From contig DATGIL010000023.1 in NCBI GenBank assembly GCA_035295745.1, forward strand, positions 248,001 through 312,000: 64,000 bases of DNA. Direction: 5' to 3'. The DNA comes from JAIQFL01 sp035295745. Its GTDB lineage: Bacteria; Acidobacteriota; Terriglobia; Bryobacterales; Bryobacteraceae. Every line of letters starts with the position of its first letter. Within the stretch, counting starts at the first letter, position 1. The position numbers and the translations under genes are program-made. This document shows positions 19,027 through 28,074 of the stretch, piece after piece. Below the pieces are notes generated by a model, which saw nothing but the letters and a program-made list of their open reading frames with translations, was not told the origin of the DNA and made no database searches.

Positions 19027-21213
19027 ATGTCAAAGGCACTAGCTATTCTGGGCTGCCTCAGCGCTGTCCCCGCGGCACTCGTCGCGCAATCGTCGTTTTC
19101 GGGTTTCACCTCCGGGAACCTGGTATTGAGCCGCAGTGTGTACACTGGCGATGCATCCACACTTTCGATAGGGCAGGCACTGCCTCCCGTTTGTCCTGCT
19201 ACCGCGTCGTGTGGGACGGCGAAGGCCACCGACAACGGCGCCTACCCGGCGGTTGGCTCGACGAACAACGTCTGGAACAACGACAAGGCTGACGGCAGCT
19301 TCGGCATCACGTCGCCGATCTTCCTCGACCAGATCAGTGTGGCGGGGACACTGGTGAACACACTCGCCATCCCGACTAACATGGTGAACACGAGCTTCAG
19401 CTCCAAATCGGAGCTGGCCCTCAATCTCTCAACGGACGGCACGGCGCTCACCTTCATGGCCTACATGGCTCCAGCGAACACGGTGGACGTCTCCAATTCC
19501 AACACTCCGGGCGTCTACGATCCGACGAATCCGGCAGGCGGGAGCTATTTCCGCGGCGTGGTGCAGGTGGGGGCCAACGGCGCGATCCAGGTGACGCCCA
19601 CCAACGCGTACAACGGCAACAATGGGCGCGCGGCCATCCTGGCAAACGGCCTGTATTACCTGGTGGGCAATTCGAACAACGGCAGTGGGACGCCGGCGAA
19701 CGTGGTGGCCGCTGGTGGCGCGCAGGTCGCGACGCCTGGCCAGTCGGCGGACACGGTTCCCGCGCAGATCGGAAACTTCTCCATCACGCAGGTGAACGAT
19801 CCGAGCACCGGCAAGCCATACGCCGCCGACAAGCTGGGCAAGGACAATAATTTCCGTGGCCTGACGATCTTCAACAACGCGCTCTACTTCACCAAGGGCA
19901 GCGGGAGCAACGGCATCAACACGGTTTACCAGGTGACTCCGCTGCCGACTGTCGCCAACGCAGCGACCGCTACAGTCACGATCCTGCCCGGGTTCCCGAC
20001 AGTCCTTGCACGCAATCTGGATGCCACAGGCAACTATCCCTTCGGGATCTGGTTCGCCAATGCCACTACGCTCTACGTCGCGGACGAGGGCGATGGCACA
20101 GCAGCTGACGCCGCCACCAGCCCTAGCGCAGGCTTGCAGAAGTGGGTGCTGACGAACGGCACATGGAACCGCGTTTACGTGATGCAGAACGGCTTGAGCC
20201 TCGGCCAGCCTTACACGATCGCGAATTATCCGACGTCTCTCAACCCAGCCACCGGCGGACTGCGCAATCTCACCGGCCGCGTCAATAGTGACGGCACCGT
20301 GACCGTGTGGGCGGTGACCTCGACGGTCAGCGCGAATGGCGATCCGGGAGCCGATCCGAACAAGTTGGTGACGATCAACGACGTTCTGGCGAACACCGAT
20401 CCAGCGGTGGGCGCCAAGGAGCAGTTCACCACATTGCGGACCGCGGTGGCGGGCGAGGTTCTCCGCGGCATTGCCTTCACTCCTAAGGCGGGCGCGACGG
20501 CCGCATCGAGTGTGCCGCTGGTCTCCTCGGCCGCCAGCCAGGGCACCACTTCGATCGCGCCTGGTTCGTTGGCGTTCGTCTTGGGGCAGGGACTGGCGAC
20601 CGGAACCCCGGGCGAGATCCTCGGGCCTTCGCCGACCTCGTTTGCGGGCACCTCGGTGAGCATTACGGACGCTGCCGGGACCACCACCGCCGCACCGCTG
20701 ATTTTCGTCTCTCCCTGGCAGGTGACGTTCCAGGTGCCCCCGACGGTGGCCACTGGCGCTGCCCAGGTGAAGGTGACAGCGGGATCGATGACTCAGACTG
20801 CGGCGAATGTGCAAGTGGCCAAGGTGGCTCCCTCGCTGTTCACGCTGAATGGACTGGGGCTGGCAGCGGGATCGGCCGTGCGCGTCACGGATGGCACGCA
20901 GATCACCGAACCCGCCTATGCGTTGAACAGCTTGGGATCGTTCTCCGCCAGCCCGATCAACATGGGCTCAAGTTCGGACCAGGTTTACCTGGTGCTCTTC
21001 GGTACGGGCATCGCTCCTGCGGGCGCGGCCGGCGTGACGGTGACGGCGGGAGGCGTGAACGCTCCGGTACTTTATGCCGGATCGAGCGGGTTTGCGGGCG
21101 TCGACCAGGTGAACGTGCAGTTGCCGGCATCGCTCGCGGGCAAGGGCAACGTGATGGTGCAACTTACAGCCGGCGGCGTGAACGCCAACCCGGTGACGGT
21201 GACGATTCAGTAA
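19027..21213 (+). CDS. Secreted beta-propeller-like protein with TIGR03437-type C-terminal domain
   Basis: The 728-residue protein starts with a signal peptide (MSKALAILGCLSAVPAALVAQ). Residues of about 30-480 are rich in Gly, Asn and Thr with repeated YFTKGSGSNG- and LYVADEGDG-like segments, suggesting a beta propeller. The last ~230 residues (from about VPLVSSAASQGTTSIAPGSL) match the C-terminal domain type described from Solibacter, including FVSPWQVTFQVPPTVATGAA and VYLVLFGTGIAPAGAAGVTV. That domain is common on exported acidobacterial proteins, but its role is unknown. GGAG lies about 10 bases before the ATG. The TonB receptor gene follows 48 bases downstream, so uptake and surface binding may be linked. 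The propeller assignment is tentative. Confidence 0.8.
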   Translation: MSKALAILGCLSAVPAALVAQSSFSGFTSGNLVLSRSVYTGDASTLSIGQALPPVCPATASCGTAKATDNGAYPAVGSTNNVWNNDKADGSFGITSPIFLDQISVAGTLVNTLAIPTNMVNTSFSSKSELALNLSTDGTALTFMAYMAPANTVDVSNSNTPGVYDPTNPAGGSYFRGVVQVGANGAIQVTPTNAYNGNNGRAAILANGLYYLVGNSNNGSGTPANVVAAGGAQVATPGQSADTVPAQIGNFSITQVNDPSTGKPYAADKLGKDNNFRGLTIFNNALYFTKGSGSNGINTVYQVTPLPTVANAATATVTILPGFPTVLARNLDATGNYPFGIWFANATTLYVADEGDGTAADAATSPSAGLQKWVLTNGTWNRVYVMQNGLSLGQPYTIANYPTSLNPATGGLRNLTGRVNSDGTVTVWAVTSTVSANGDPGADPNKLVTINDVLANTDPAVGAKEQFTTLRTAVAGEVLRGIAFTPKAGATAASSVPLVSSAASQGTTSIAPGSLAFVLGQGLATGTPGEILGPSPTSFAGTSVSITDAAGTTTAAPLIFVSPWQVTFQVPPTVATGAAQVKVTAGSMTQTAANVQVAKVAPSLFTLNGLGLAAGSAVRVTDGTQITEPAYALNSLGSFSASPINMGSSSDQVYLVLFGTGIAPAGAAGVTVTAGGVNAPVLYAGSSGFAGVDQVNVQLPASLAGKGNVMVQLTAGGVNANPVTVTIQ

Positions 21214-21261
21214 TCGAGAGTAATTCGTTTGTAAAATTCGCCTGCTACATTGTCGGAATCT

Positions 21262-24200
21262 ATGAGACTGATTCTGGGGGCCCTCTTTCTGTGCCTGCCC
21301 GCAGCCTACGCACAGAGCCAACTGGGAACAGGAGCCATTTCCGGCACGATTCACGACAGCTCCGGTGCAGTGATCGTGGGAGCGCAAGTCACCATCCAGC
21401 AGCCTGAGACGGGACTGTCGAGGCAGGTGAAGTCGGGCGCCACCGGAGAGTATCTGGCTCCGGTGCTGCCCACGGGAATCTACCGCATCCGCATTGTGAA
21501 AGCAGGCTTCTCGACCCTGGATCAGGAAGGGATCACGGTGGACGTCGGCGGCACGACGAATGTCGCTTCGACGTTGAAGGTGGGCGAAGTGGCGGAGACG
21601 ATCACGGTCAACTCCGCGCCGGCAATCAATCCCTCGCAGACCGACATCTCGTCGCTGGTGGACAGTTCGGAGATCCGCAATCTGCCGATCAACGGGCGCC
21701 GCTACTACGATTTTGCGCTGTTGGCGCCAGGTGTGACACGCGATGGGATCCTGGGCCTGTTAAGCTTTCGCGGAACGTCGGGGAACTTCGACAACTACAT
21801 GGTGGAAGGCAATGACGATAACCAGGCGTACTTCTCCGAGAATCGCGGACGCTATCGCGCGCCGAGCACGGTGAGCGCGAACGCGGTGGAGGAGTTTCAG
21901 GTAGGCCAGGGCGCGTACCTGGCGGAGTTCGGACGCGCTACTGGGGGCAGCGTCAACATGGTGCTGCGCTCCGGCGTGAACCAGTTCCACGCCGACGGCT
22001 TCTATTACTATCGCGATCAGGACTTCGGCGCGCGCGATCCTCTGGCCACTATCAAGCCGCCGGAGCGCCGCCAGCAACTGGGCGGTTCATTATCGGGGCC
22101 GGTGCGGTCGAACCGCCTCTTCTACTTCGTCAACTACGACCAGCAGATTCGCAACTTCCCGTTGGTGATTGAAGATCTGACCAACGCGCTGCAGTCCGGG
22201 AAGCCCGTGCTGCCGCCGAATCCCACGTCCGCGCAGCAGGCCACGTATGCCACGCAACTCAACGCGTTCAACGCAGGAGTGGCCTACGTGATGAAGCAGT
22301 TCCCTGGCGGCGCTCCCGGGAACCAGCAATCGAGGACCATGGGGAACAACATCGTGCTCGGTAAGGCCGACTACCTGATCAATTCCTCGAACACGCTTTC
22401 CACCTTCTTCAACTACATGCGATCGAGCGGCGAGCGCGCGATTCAGACGCCGATCGTGCTGGGCAACGTCGGACGGAACGGAACGGACGATGTGCGCATC
22501 GACTCGTACAATGCGCGCCTCACCTCCACGCTGGGGCCTCAGCGGGTGAACGAGGTGCGTTTCCAGTGGAGCCGAGACTTCGAGTTCGAGATCGCCGACC
22601 AGCCTCCGCCGGAAGTCTACGCCAACGGCAGCGGCAACTTCTCTTTCGGCCGCGCGACGTTCCTGCAGCGGTATGCACTGCCGGACGAAAGGCGCCTGCA
22701 GTTCGTCGACAACTTCTCATACACCACGGGCCGCCACGCCTTCAAATTCGGTGGCGAGGTGAACCGGGTGCACGATTTCATCAACAATCCAACGGAATTC
22801 GGCGGAGTGTTTACGTACCCCAGCACGTTCGCGCTGGGCGAAGACCTCGTGACTCCGGGCGCCAGGAACTACAGCTCGTTCATCGAAGACTTCGGGCTGG
22901 CGCAATATGCGTACGACACCATTGACTACGCCTGGTTCCTGCAGGATCAATGGCGGCCGCTCCATCGCCTGACGATCAATTATGGGCTCCGATGGGACAA
23001 ACAGACGATGCCCACGCCGTTCGCACCGAATCCCGCGATTCCGCTCACGCAAAAGTTTCCCACCGACTGGAAGAGCTTCGGCCCGCGCGTTGGGGTGGCG
23101 TATGACCTCACAGGGAAGGGCAGTACGGTGATTCGCGGCGGATACGGGATCTACTATGGCCGTATTCCGAATGGCATCATTGCCTATGCGTTGCAGAATA
23201 CGGGGCTGACGGATCCGACGAAGGCGCTGGTATCGTTGACGCTGCAGCCGACGGATCCGAATGCACCGGTGTATCCGAACATCCTGGCGTCGGTGCCGAC
23301 AGGCGAGAGCCTTTCGACGACGTCGACGCTGTTGGCGAGCAACTTCGCGCGGCCACGGGTGCAAGACTACACGATCGGCGTGCAACAGCAACTGCCGCTG
23401 GGACTGGTGCTGACGGCGAGCTATGCGCACACCTACGGCGATCATCTGGAGATCGTGGTGGATTCAAATCTGCCGGCGCCGCAGTTCACGCGGACTTACC
23501 AGCTTCCGGATGGGACGACGTTCGCGGTGCCGTTTTCGGCGGGCGTGATCAAGACGGCGGCAGGCGCCACGGTGAGCGTGAACGCATCCCGTCCGAACCC
23601 GTCGCAGGGCGCGAACAATGTCAACACCTCGGACGGCACGAGTTGGTACAACGCGCTGATTATGGATGTGCATCGGCGGCTTTCGGCGGGCCTGCAGGTG
23701 AACGGCGCGTTCACGTGGGCGAAGGCCGAGAATACGGCGGGGAGCGGCAACGGCAACGGGGCGGCGGCGGAGACGGCGTTCAATGGCGGCACTCCGCAGA
23801 ACCAGTTCAATCTCGGGTCGGACCGCGGGTTGAGTCCGCTGGACCAGCGCTACCGGCTGGTGATGAGCGCGGTGTGGGAGCCTCGACTCCGCGGTCTGCG
23901 CGGCTTTCGCCTGAGCGCGATTGAGACGATCGAGACGGGCCGGCCGATCGGCGAGTTTGTCAGTGTGCCCTCGATTCCGTTCGTGGCGCCGGATGGCAAC
24001 ACCTACAACGGATTCGGCGGGCTGCTGGGACAAGGCAGCGGCGGCGATCGGAACTTGTTACCGACGGTGGGACGGAATACGCTGGCGGGTCCAGCGAACT
24101 ATGCGCTGGCGCTGCGGGTGTCGCGCGAGTTCCGGATGACCGAGCGGATTCGCGTGGAGGCCCTGGCCGAGGGCTTCAACGTATTCAATCATTCCAACTA

Positions 24201-24375
24201 CAACGGCTTCAACGACACGCTCTACACCGCGGCGGCGACGAGCAATACGACGCCGCTGGCGACTCCGATCGTGCTCACGCCGACGGCGGGTTTCAATGCT
24301 CCAGTGAGCGACAGCAGTCCGCCCGACGGGACGAATGCGCGGCGGCTGCAACTGGCACTGCGGTTCCGATTCTGA
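21262..24375 (+). CDS. TonB-dependent receptor, Oar-like, with carboxypeptidase-regulatory N-terminal domain
   Basis: The 1037-residue outer membrane protein has a signal peptide (MRLILGALFLCLPAAYAQ) and a carboxypeptidase-regulatory-like beta sandwich (about 25-105, GAISGTIHDSSGAVIVGAQV). A plug region (about 110-250, with LPINGRRYYDFALLAPG) and a long beta barrel follow, ending in LQLALRFRF with the terminal Phe typical of barrel proteins. Oar-like receptors of this form are numerous in Acidobacteriota and are thought to import oligosaccharides or peptides using TonB energy. The substrate is unknown here. ATG at 21262 is preferred over TTG at 21250 because the signal peptide begins there. 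A TGC TACATT box lies 11 bases upstream, so the leader would be very short. Confidence 0.92.
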   Translation: MRLILGALFLCLPAAYAQSQLGTGAISGTIHDSSGAVIVGAQVTIQQPETGLSRQVKSGATGEYLAPVLPTGIYRIRIVKAGFSTLDQEGITVDVGGTTNVASTLKVGEVAETITVNSAPAINPSQTDISSLVDSSEIRNLPINGRRYYDFALLAPGVTRDGILGLLSFRGTSGNFDNYMVEGNDDNQAYFSENRGRYRAPSTVSANAVEEFQVGQGAYLAEFGRATGGSVNMVLRSGVNQFHADGFYYYRDQDFGARDPLATIKPPERRQQLGGSLSGPVRSNRLFYFVNYDQQIRNFPLVIEDLTNALQSGKPVLPPNPTSAQQATYATQLNAFNAGVAYVMKQFPGGAPGNQQSRTMGNNIVLGKADYLINSSNTLSTFFNYMRSSGERAIQTPIVLGNVGRNGTDDVRIDSYNARLTSTLGPQRVNEVRFQWSRDFEFEIADQPPPEVYANGSGNFSFGRATFLQRYALPDERRLQFVDNFSYTTGRHAFKFGGEVNRVHDFINNPTEFGGVFTYPSTFALGEDLVTPGARNYSSFIEDFGLAQYAYDTIDYAWFLQDQWRPLHRLTINYGLRWDKQTMPTPFAPNPAIPLTQKFPTDWKSFGPRVGVAYDLTGKGSTVIRGGYGIYYGRIPNGIIAYALQNTGLTDPTKALVSLTLQPTDPNAPVYPNILASVPTGESLSTTSTLLASNFARPRVQDYTIGVQQQLPLGLVLTASYAHTYGDHLEIVVDSNLPAPQFTRTYQLPDGTTFAVPFSAGVIKTAAGATVSVNASRPNPSQGANNVNTSDGTSWYNALIMDVHRRLSAGLQVNGAFTWAKAENTAGSGNGNGAAAETAFNGGTPQNQFNLGSDRGLSPLDQRYRLVMSAVWEPRLRGLRGFRLSAIETIETGRPIGEFVSVPSIPFVAPDGNTYNGFGGLLGQGSGGDRNLLPTVGRNTLAGPANYALALRVSREFRMTERIRVEALAEGFNVFNHSNYNGFNDTLYTAAATSNTTPLATPIVLTPTAGFNAPVSDSSPPDGTNARRLQLALRFRF

Positions 24376-24456
24376 TCCTTGTAGAACGGCGGAGCTTGAA
24401 CGGGTGCCTGAGCGTCCTCCCGACTTCTGTCCACTGGCTGGCACGCCGAATGTTGT

Positions 24457-24897
24457 TTATTCAGCTACAGTCACGTTCGGGGTGCAGAAGCGTTCGAAGG
24501 CCCCCTTAAGAAGCTCGGCGATCTCCCAGGGATCGCGACGCTCGATGTCGCTGCGGTGCAACATGAACAGGGGCTGGCCGTCGCGAAATAGTGCCATGGA
24601 GGGCGACGAAGGCGGATAGTCGGAGAGACGGGATCGCAGGCGCGCAACGGCGGCTTCGTCAGCGCCGGCGAATACGCTGCCGACTTTCGCAGGCCGTACC
24701 GGATGCTGGAGCGCGATGCCAATTGCGGGCCGGGCTCGGCCTGCCGCACACCCGCAGATGGAATTTACGATCATGAGCACGGTCCCACTTTTTGGTCCGA
24801 GAAGCTGGTCCACATCTTCAGGGGTCCGAGCTTCTTCGACGCCATACTGCGTGAGATCGCTCCGCATCGGAGCAATGAAAGGTTCTGGGTAGGGCAC
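24457..24897 (-). CDS. Bacilliredoxin, BrxA/BrxB (YphP/YqiW) family
   Basis: The 146-residue protein matches the YphP/YqiW family from end to end. It has MRSDLTQYGVEE-like N-terminal residues, TVLMIVNSICGCAAGRARP with the redox CGC motif (Cys48 and Cys50), VFAGADEAAVARLR, PPSSPSMALFRDG and LLKGAFERFC. Family members remove bacillithiol from S-bacillithiolated proteins in bacteria that make that thiol. Acidobacteria with bacillithiol genes are known, so the role is plausible but not shown here. The gene stands alone, convergent with the TonB receptor gene. Confidence 0.9.
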   Translation of the reverse strand: MPYPEPFIAPMRSDLTQYGVEEARTPEDVDQLLGPKSGTVLMIVNSICGCAAGRARPAIGIALQHPVRPAKVGSVFAGADEAAVARLRSRLSDYPPSSPSMALFRDGQPLFMLHRSDIERRDPWEIAELLKGAFERFCTPNVTVAE

Positions 24898-24924
24898 GCT
24901 CTGATTCTACCTGAGCATCCCCGA

Positions 24925-25578
24925 TCAGCGCGTCCGCTGGGCCCTCAAGCTTCGGATATGGTCCTTGATATCATCGCTGATGTCGATGCTGCCAACGGCG
25001 TCGCCCATGCGTGGGCTTACGACGTAAAATTGCTTCTCGAGACCGGCGGCCTGGCTCGAGATCGAGCGAGTGGTCGAGTCGCCGTGCTGGATGAAACTCC
25101 GGGCATCCTCTTCCCCAAACCAGTCCGAGGCGTTGATCTGCGTCTCCGATTCGGTTAGCCCTTCATTCCGGAGGTCCAGGGTGCCACCTTCTTTCTCGTC
25201 CGACTCAGAGCCGTTCACGACGCGGGTCGCGATATAGAACCAGTGAGCGAATTCGTGGACGAGGAGGGCGCGGACTGCGGCACGATCGGTACAAAGGGCG
25301 GTCGGCGCAGGAATCTGAACACCGAAGAAGGCGCCGTTGCCGCGGTGCAAGGCTGTCACGCGACCACAGATCAATACGCGCGCACGTGTCCAAATGTACG
25401 GCACGACTTCGACCGGAGGCATGGTCGCGATCTTGGCCGCCTCGGCGATTTCGGCGCGGATTGAGGCGACCCGTTCGACGCCCTTCACCAGCCTCGCCAG
25501 GGGAGGGTCCGCCGAAATCGGAAGGCGTCCACCTGCGAGCCAGACACCGTCGGAGTGTTTCGGCGAAACGGTTTCCAT
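24925..25578 (-). CDS. Hypothetical protein with HEFAH metalloprotease-like motif
   Basis: The 217-residue protein is not a family I can name. It contains VRALLVHEFAHWFYIATRVV, a zincin-type HExxH helix (His108, Glu109, His112), followed by an acidic stretch (ESDEKEGGTLDLRNEG) and NEGLTESETQINASDWFGEE, which may hold a third ligand. A small zinc peptidase or a proteolysis-dead relative is possible. No signal peptide or membrane segment is seen. It lies 27 bases upstream of the bacilliredoxin gene in the same direction, so they may be co-transcribed. Frames on the opposite strand are open but lack motifs. Confidence 0.65.
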   Translation of the reverse strand: METVSPKHSDGVWLAGGRLPISADPPLARLVKGVERVASIRAEIAEAAKIATMPPVEVVPYIWTRARVLICGRVTALHRGNGAFFGVQIPAPTALCTDRAAVRALLVHEFAHWFYIATRVVNGSESDEKEGGTLDLRNEGLTESETQINASDWFGEEDARSFIQHGDSTTRSISSQAAGLEKQFYVVSPRMGDAVGSIDISDDIKDHIRSLRAQRTR

Positions 25579-25763
25579 CAGTCCCCTTCTTTGGACGCCC
25601 GGCTTCTGGCTCCGCGCCAGTACCGCGGCCGGTCGGATTCCCCGAAGAAAGCATCGGGAAAATACCAGGATAGTTCATTCGGTAGAATCGCTCATCGGCC
25701 GCCAGGAACGGCGGGCGGGTTCGCGATGTGGTTGTGACGACTTCGGCGACTCGGGCCGAGGTC

Positions 25764-25825
25764 GCGGAATTCGGGAGTTGCGTAGCCTGTCCCCAGATCT
25801 TGGGCGGATTCGTGGAGAATTGCGA
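25764..25825 (+). repeat. Family D dispersed repeat, copy D1
   Basis: TTCGGGAGTTGCGTAGCCTG followed by TCCCCAGA and then GGCGGATTCGTGG recurs at about 27423-27482 in the same orientation. The two copies flank the FHA-transglycosylase gene as direct repeats. Confidence 0.65.
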
Positions 25826-25842
25826 CGCCTGTCTGGGACGGG

Positions 25843-27402
25843 TCAGAAGCCGAAGTGATCGGGGTTGCGGCCGACGACGATGGCGGCGAAGACTTTGGGG
25901 ACGAACTCGCGAGTTTCGACTGGGAGCGCGCGGGCGCGATAGAGATACCAGAAATTGCGCTGCTTGATGGGATCCTGCACCGATTTTACGACCGCCTGCT
26001 TTACCCTCGTGGGTCCTAAATTGTACGCGGCCAGTGCCAGCATTACGGAACTGCCGGTGCCGAAGTCGTTGAGCAATTGGCGCAGTAGGTTCGACGCGGC
26101 GCGAGTCGATTTCACGATGTTGAGACGCTCATCGACTGCGCCATCCACGCGGAGGCCGTAGGCTCGTGCCGTAGCCGCGGTAAACTGCCATGGACCTGCT
26201 GCCCCCGCCGCACTGGGCGGGTGTGGGGAGAGCGCGCTCTCGACGATTGGAAGGTATGCGAAATCAGGCGGCAATTTTTCTTCCGTGAGGATCCGTTGCA
26301 TTGTGGCGAGTTCCTTCCCACTTTCATTCAAGGCATGCGCCATCAGCGGGCGGTCGGGGCCCTGATACTTCTCGACGTAGTCTTTGACGCGGGTGATGAA
26401 ATCGGGCGGGATGCTGTAGACCTCGGCGCCGAATTCCGTCATCAACGCACGGATCTGCTGGGTGACGAAGTCCTCCTTTTGGCTGCGTCCCATGCGGTAC
26501 AAAAGGCTGTTTTGAAGAGCCTGTGCTTCGCTGGTATAGGTGTCCAGTTCCGAGATCAGGCGATCGGTTTGCTCGGGCGTGTTCTGCGCCTGGCTGAGGC
26601 GGGTTTCGATCTCGCCGATTCGCTGGTCGATCGCAGCCTTGTCGTTTTTCAGGCGCGTGACTTTCCAATAGGCGGCCGCCGAGGTCATTGCCAGGGCGAT
26701 TGCCAGGCACCAGATGGTGATGCGGAAGCGCAGGCTATGGCGCCGCAGAGCGCGATGCAGCATGTCGCGCATCACGGTGAGGGTCTGGTCGCCCAGGCCG
26801 GCCCGGCGCGCGCGGCGGGCCCGCGTCACGGCCTCCTTCAGCAGATCATCGTGCACGTGCGTGACACTCGGCGAAGGCGGTTCGATCGCGTCGACTGGCG
26901 GCGCGAGTTGGATGCCTTCCGGGATTACGAGCGTGCTGTCCAGTTCGGCCGGTGCGTGATCCTCAGTGACGAAGCAGAACTCCGGGCCGTCGTTGCCGAG
27001 GCGGATAGTGGCGTCGCCGCGGAGTTCCGACTCGACGATCCGCTCGCCGTTCAGATAGGTTCCATTCGTGCTGCCGATATCGCGGATGCGCCAGTTGCCA
27101 TCCTCGCAGGTGATTTCGACGTGCTGTCCGGATACGGTGGCGGTGTTGGGGCCGTGAACGACGATATCGTTGTCCGCGCTTCTGCCGATTTGCGTGCGGC
27201 CTTCGCGCAGCGTGTAGCGGGTGCCACTTAAAGGTCCCGTGCGCGCCAGCAGCCACGCTTTTGTTCTCGACGATGTTGCCGTTTCTCCGGTCACTATCTT
27301 TATGATTTCATGCGGGTGAGGCGGGTGGGCGACGTTGCGGGTGTCGAACGTATGGTATGTCACGAGATAGGGTAGGGATCTGGGGATTTCATGTATACTC
27401 AC
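25843..27402 (-). CDS. Membrane FHA-domain lytic transglycosylase (MltD/Slt-like)
   Basis: The 519-residue protein has three parts. An N-terminal FHA domain (about 48-145) has GRSADNDI (73-80) and STNGTYLNGE (111-120), the signature for phosphothreonine binding. A single membrane helix lies at about 227-246 (TIWCLAIALAMTSAAAYW), then a coiled coil (about 250-300). A C-terminal SLT domain has catalytic Glu388 in LPIVESAL, AAGPWQF and AAYNLGPTRV. The FHA domain would sit in the cytoplasm and the glycosidase in the periplasm, where it cleaves the peptidoglycan glycan strand. This could couple Ser/Thr kinase signalling to wall remodelling (inference). The start is uncertain: GTG at 27402 overlaps a TATACA box, and GTG at 27294 would remove a poorly conserved leader. 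Confidence 0.88.
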   Translation of the reverse strand: MSIHEIPRSLPYLVTYHTFDTRNVAHPPHPHEIIKIVTGETATSSRTKAWLLARTGPLSGTRYTLREGRTQIGRSADNDIVVHGPNTATVSGQHVEITCEDGNWRIRDIGSTNGTYLNGERIVESELRGDATIRLGNDGPEFCFVTEDHAPAELDSTLVIPEGIQLAPPVDAIEPPSPSVTHVHDDLLKEAVTRARRARRAGLGDQTLTVMRDMLHRALRRHSLRFRITIWCLAIALAMTSAAAYWKVTRLKNDKAAIDQRIGEIETRLSQAQNTPEQTDRLISELDTYTSEAQALQNSLLYRMGRSQKEDFVTQQIRALMTEFGAEVYSIPPDFITRVKDYVEKYQGPDRPLMAHALNESGKELATMQRILTEEKLPPDFAYLPIVESALSPHPPSAAGAAGPWQFTAATARAYGLRVDGAVDERLNIVKSTRAASNLLRQLLNDFGTGSSVMLALAAYNLGPTRVKQAVVKSVQDPIKQRNFWYLYRARALPVETREFVPKVFAAIVVGRNPDHFGF

Positions 27403-27422
27403 TCGTCATGAGTGATCGCACG

Positions 27423-27482
27423 GAGTTCGGGAGTTACGTAGCCTGTCCCCAGAATAGGCGGCGATTCGTGGGGAAATTCGGC
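27423..27482 (+). repeat. Family D dispersed repeat, copy D2
   Basis: TTCGGGAGTTACGTAGCCTG followed by TCCCCAGAATAGGCGG and CGATTCGTGGGGAAATTC. It matches copy D1 with only a few differences and lies just beyond the 5' end of the FHA-transglycosylase gene. Confidence 0.65.
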
Positions 27483-27533
27483 GGGGTTTTGGGGTTGATG
27501 CTGTGTGCGCGGGTGGACGGCGGCGATGCTCAT

Positions 27534-28070
27534 ATGACGGCGGAAGAGAGGGCCAAGGTGCTCGGCTGGCTGGAGGAGTCGCGGAAGGAGTTTCTGGCGG
27601 CGATCCATGGGGTCAGCGAAGAGCAGTGGAAGTGGAAGCCGGCGCCAGACCGCTGGTCAGTGGGAGAGGTCGCCGAGCATATCGTGCTCGCGGAAGGGGC
27701 CCTGTTCGGCACTGTGCAGAAGGCACTGGCGTCGCCTGTGGATGCGGCTTGGGAAGAGGAAACCAAGGGCAAGACGGAGCGCATCGAGGCCGTCATGGCG
27801 CCGCGCCAGGGCAAGGCGCAAGCGCCGGAAGCGCTCGTGCCGACCAAAGGAATGACGCCGAGCCAGGTGCGAGAGATCTTCGAGAACCAACGCGTGGAGA
27901 TTCTGAAATTCACTTCCAGCACGGATCTTCCCTTGAAACAATACACGGTCAAGAATCCGTTCTTCGGGCCGTTGAACGGGTATCAGTGGCTGATGTACGC
28001 GCCGCTCCACACCATGCGGCACGACAAGCAGATCGCGGAAGTGAAGGGGACGGCCGGCTACCCGAAATAG
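27534..28070 (+). CDS. DinB/YfiT-like four-helix protein
   Basis: The 178-residue protein has the DinB-superfamily pattern: an N-terminal helix, GVSEEQWKWKPAPDRWSVGE then VAEHIVLAEGALF with a metal-ligand-type His, and a C-terminal PLHTMRHDKQIAEVK with the later His residues. Members are metal-binding four-helix bundles, some acting as thiol transferases (bacillithiol or mycothiol), many of unknown role. ATG at 27534 matches where family similarity starts. An upstream GTG at about 27477 would add a short hydrophobic leader (GVLGLMLCA) that could be a signal peptide. The gene is divergent from the FHA-transglycosylase gene, with repeat D2 between them. Confidence 0.8.
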   Translation: MTAEERAKVLGWLEESRKEFLAAIHGVSEEQWKWKPAPDRWSVGEVAEHIVLAEGALFGTVQKALASPVDAAWEEETKGKTERIEAVMAPRQGKAQAPEALVPTKGMTPSQVREIFENQRVEILKFTSSTDLPLKQYTVKNPFFGPLNGYQWLMYAPLHTMRHDKQIAEVKGTAGYPK

Positions 28071-28074
28071 CTGC

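Noticed and set aside
19429..20814. 461-codon minus-strand frame inside the TIGR03437-type protein gene
   Set aside because: Arg/His-rich antisense frame; the plus-strand product has a signal peptide and a known C-terminal domain.
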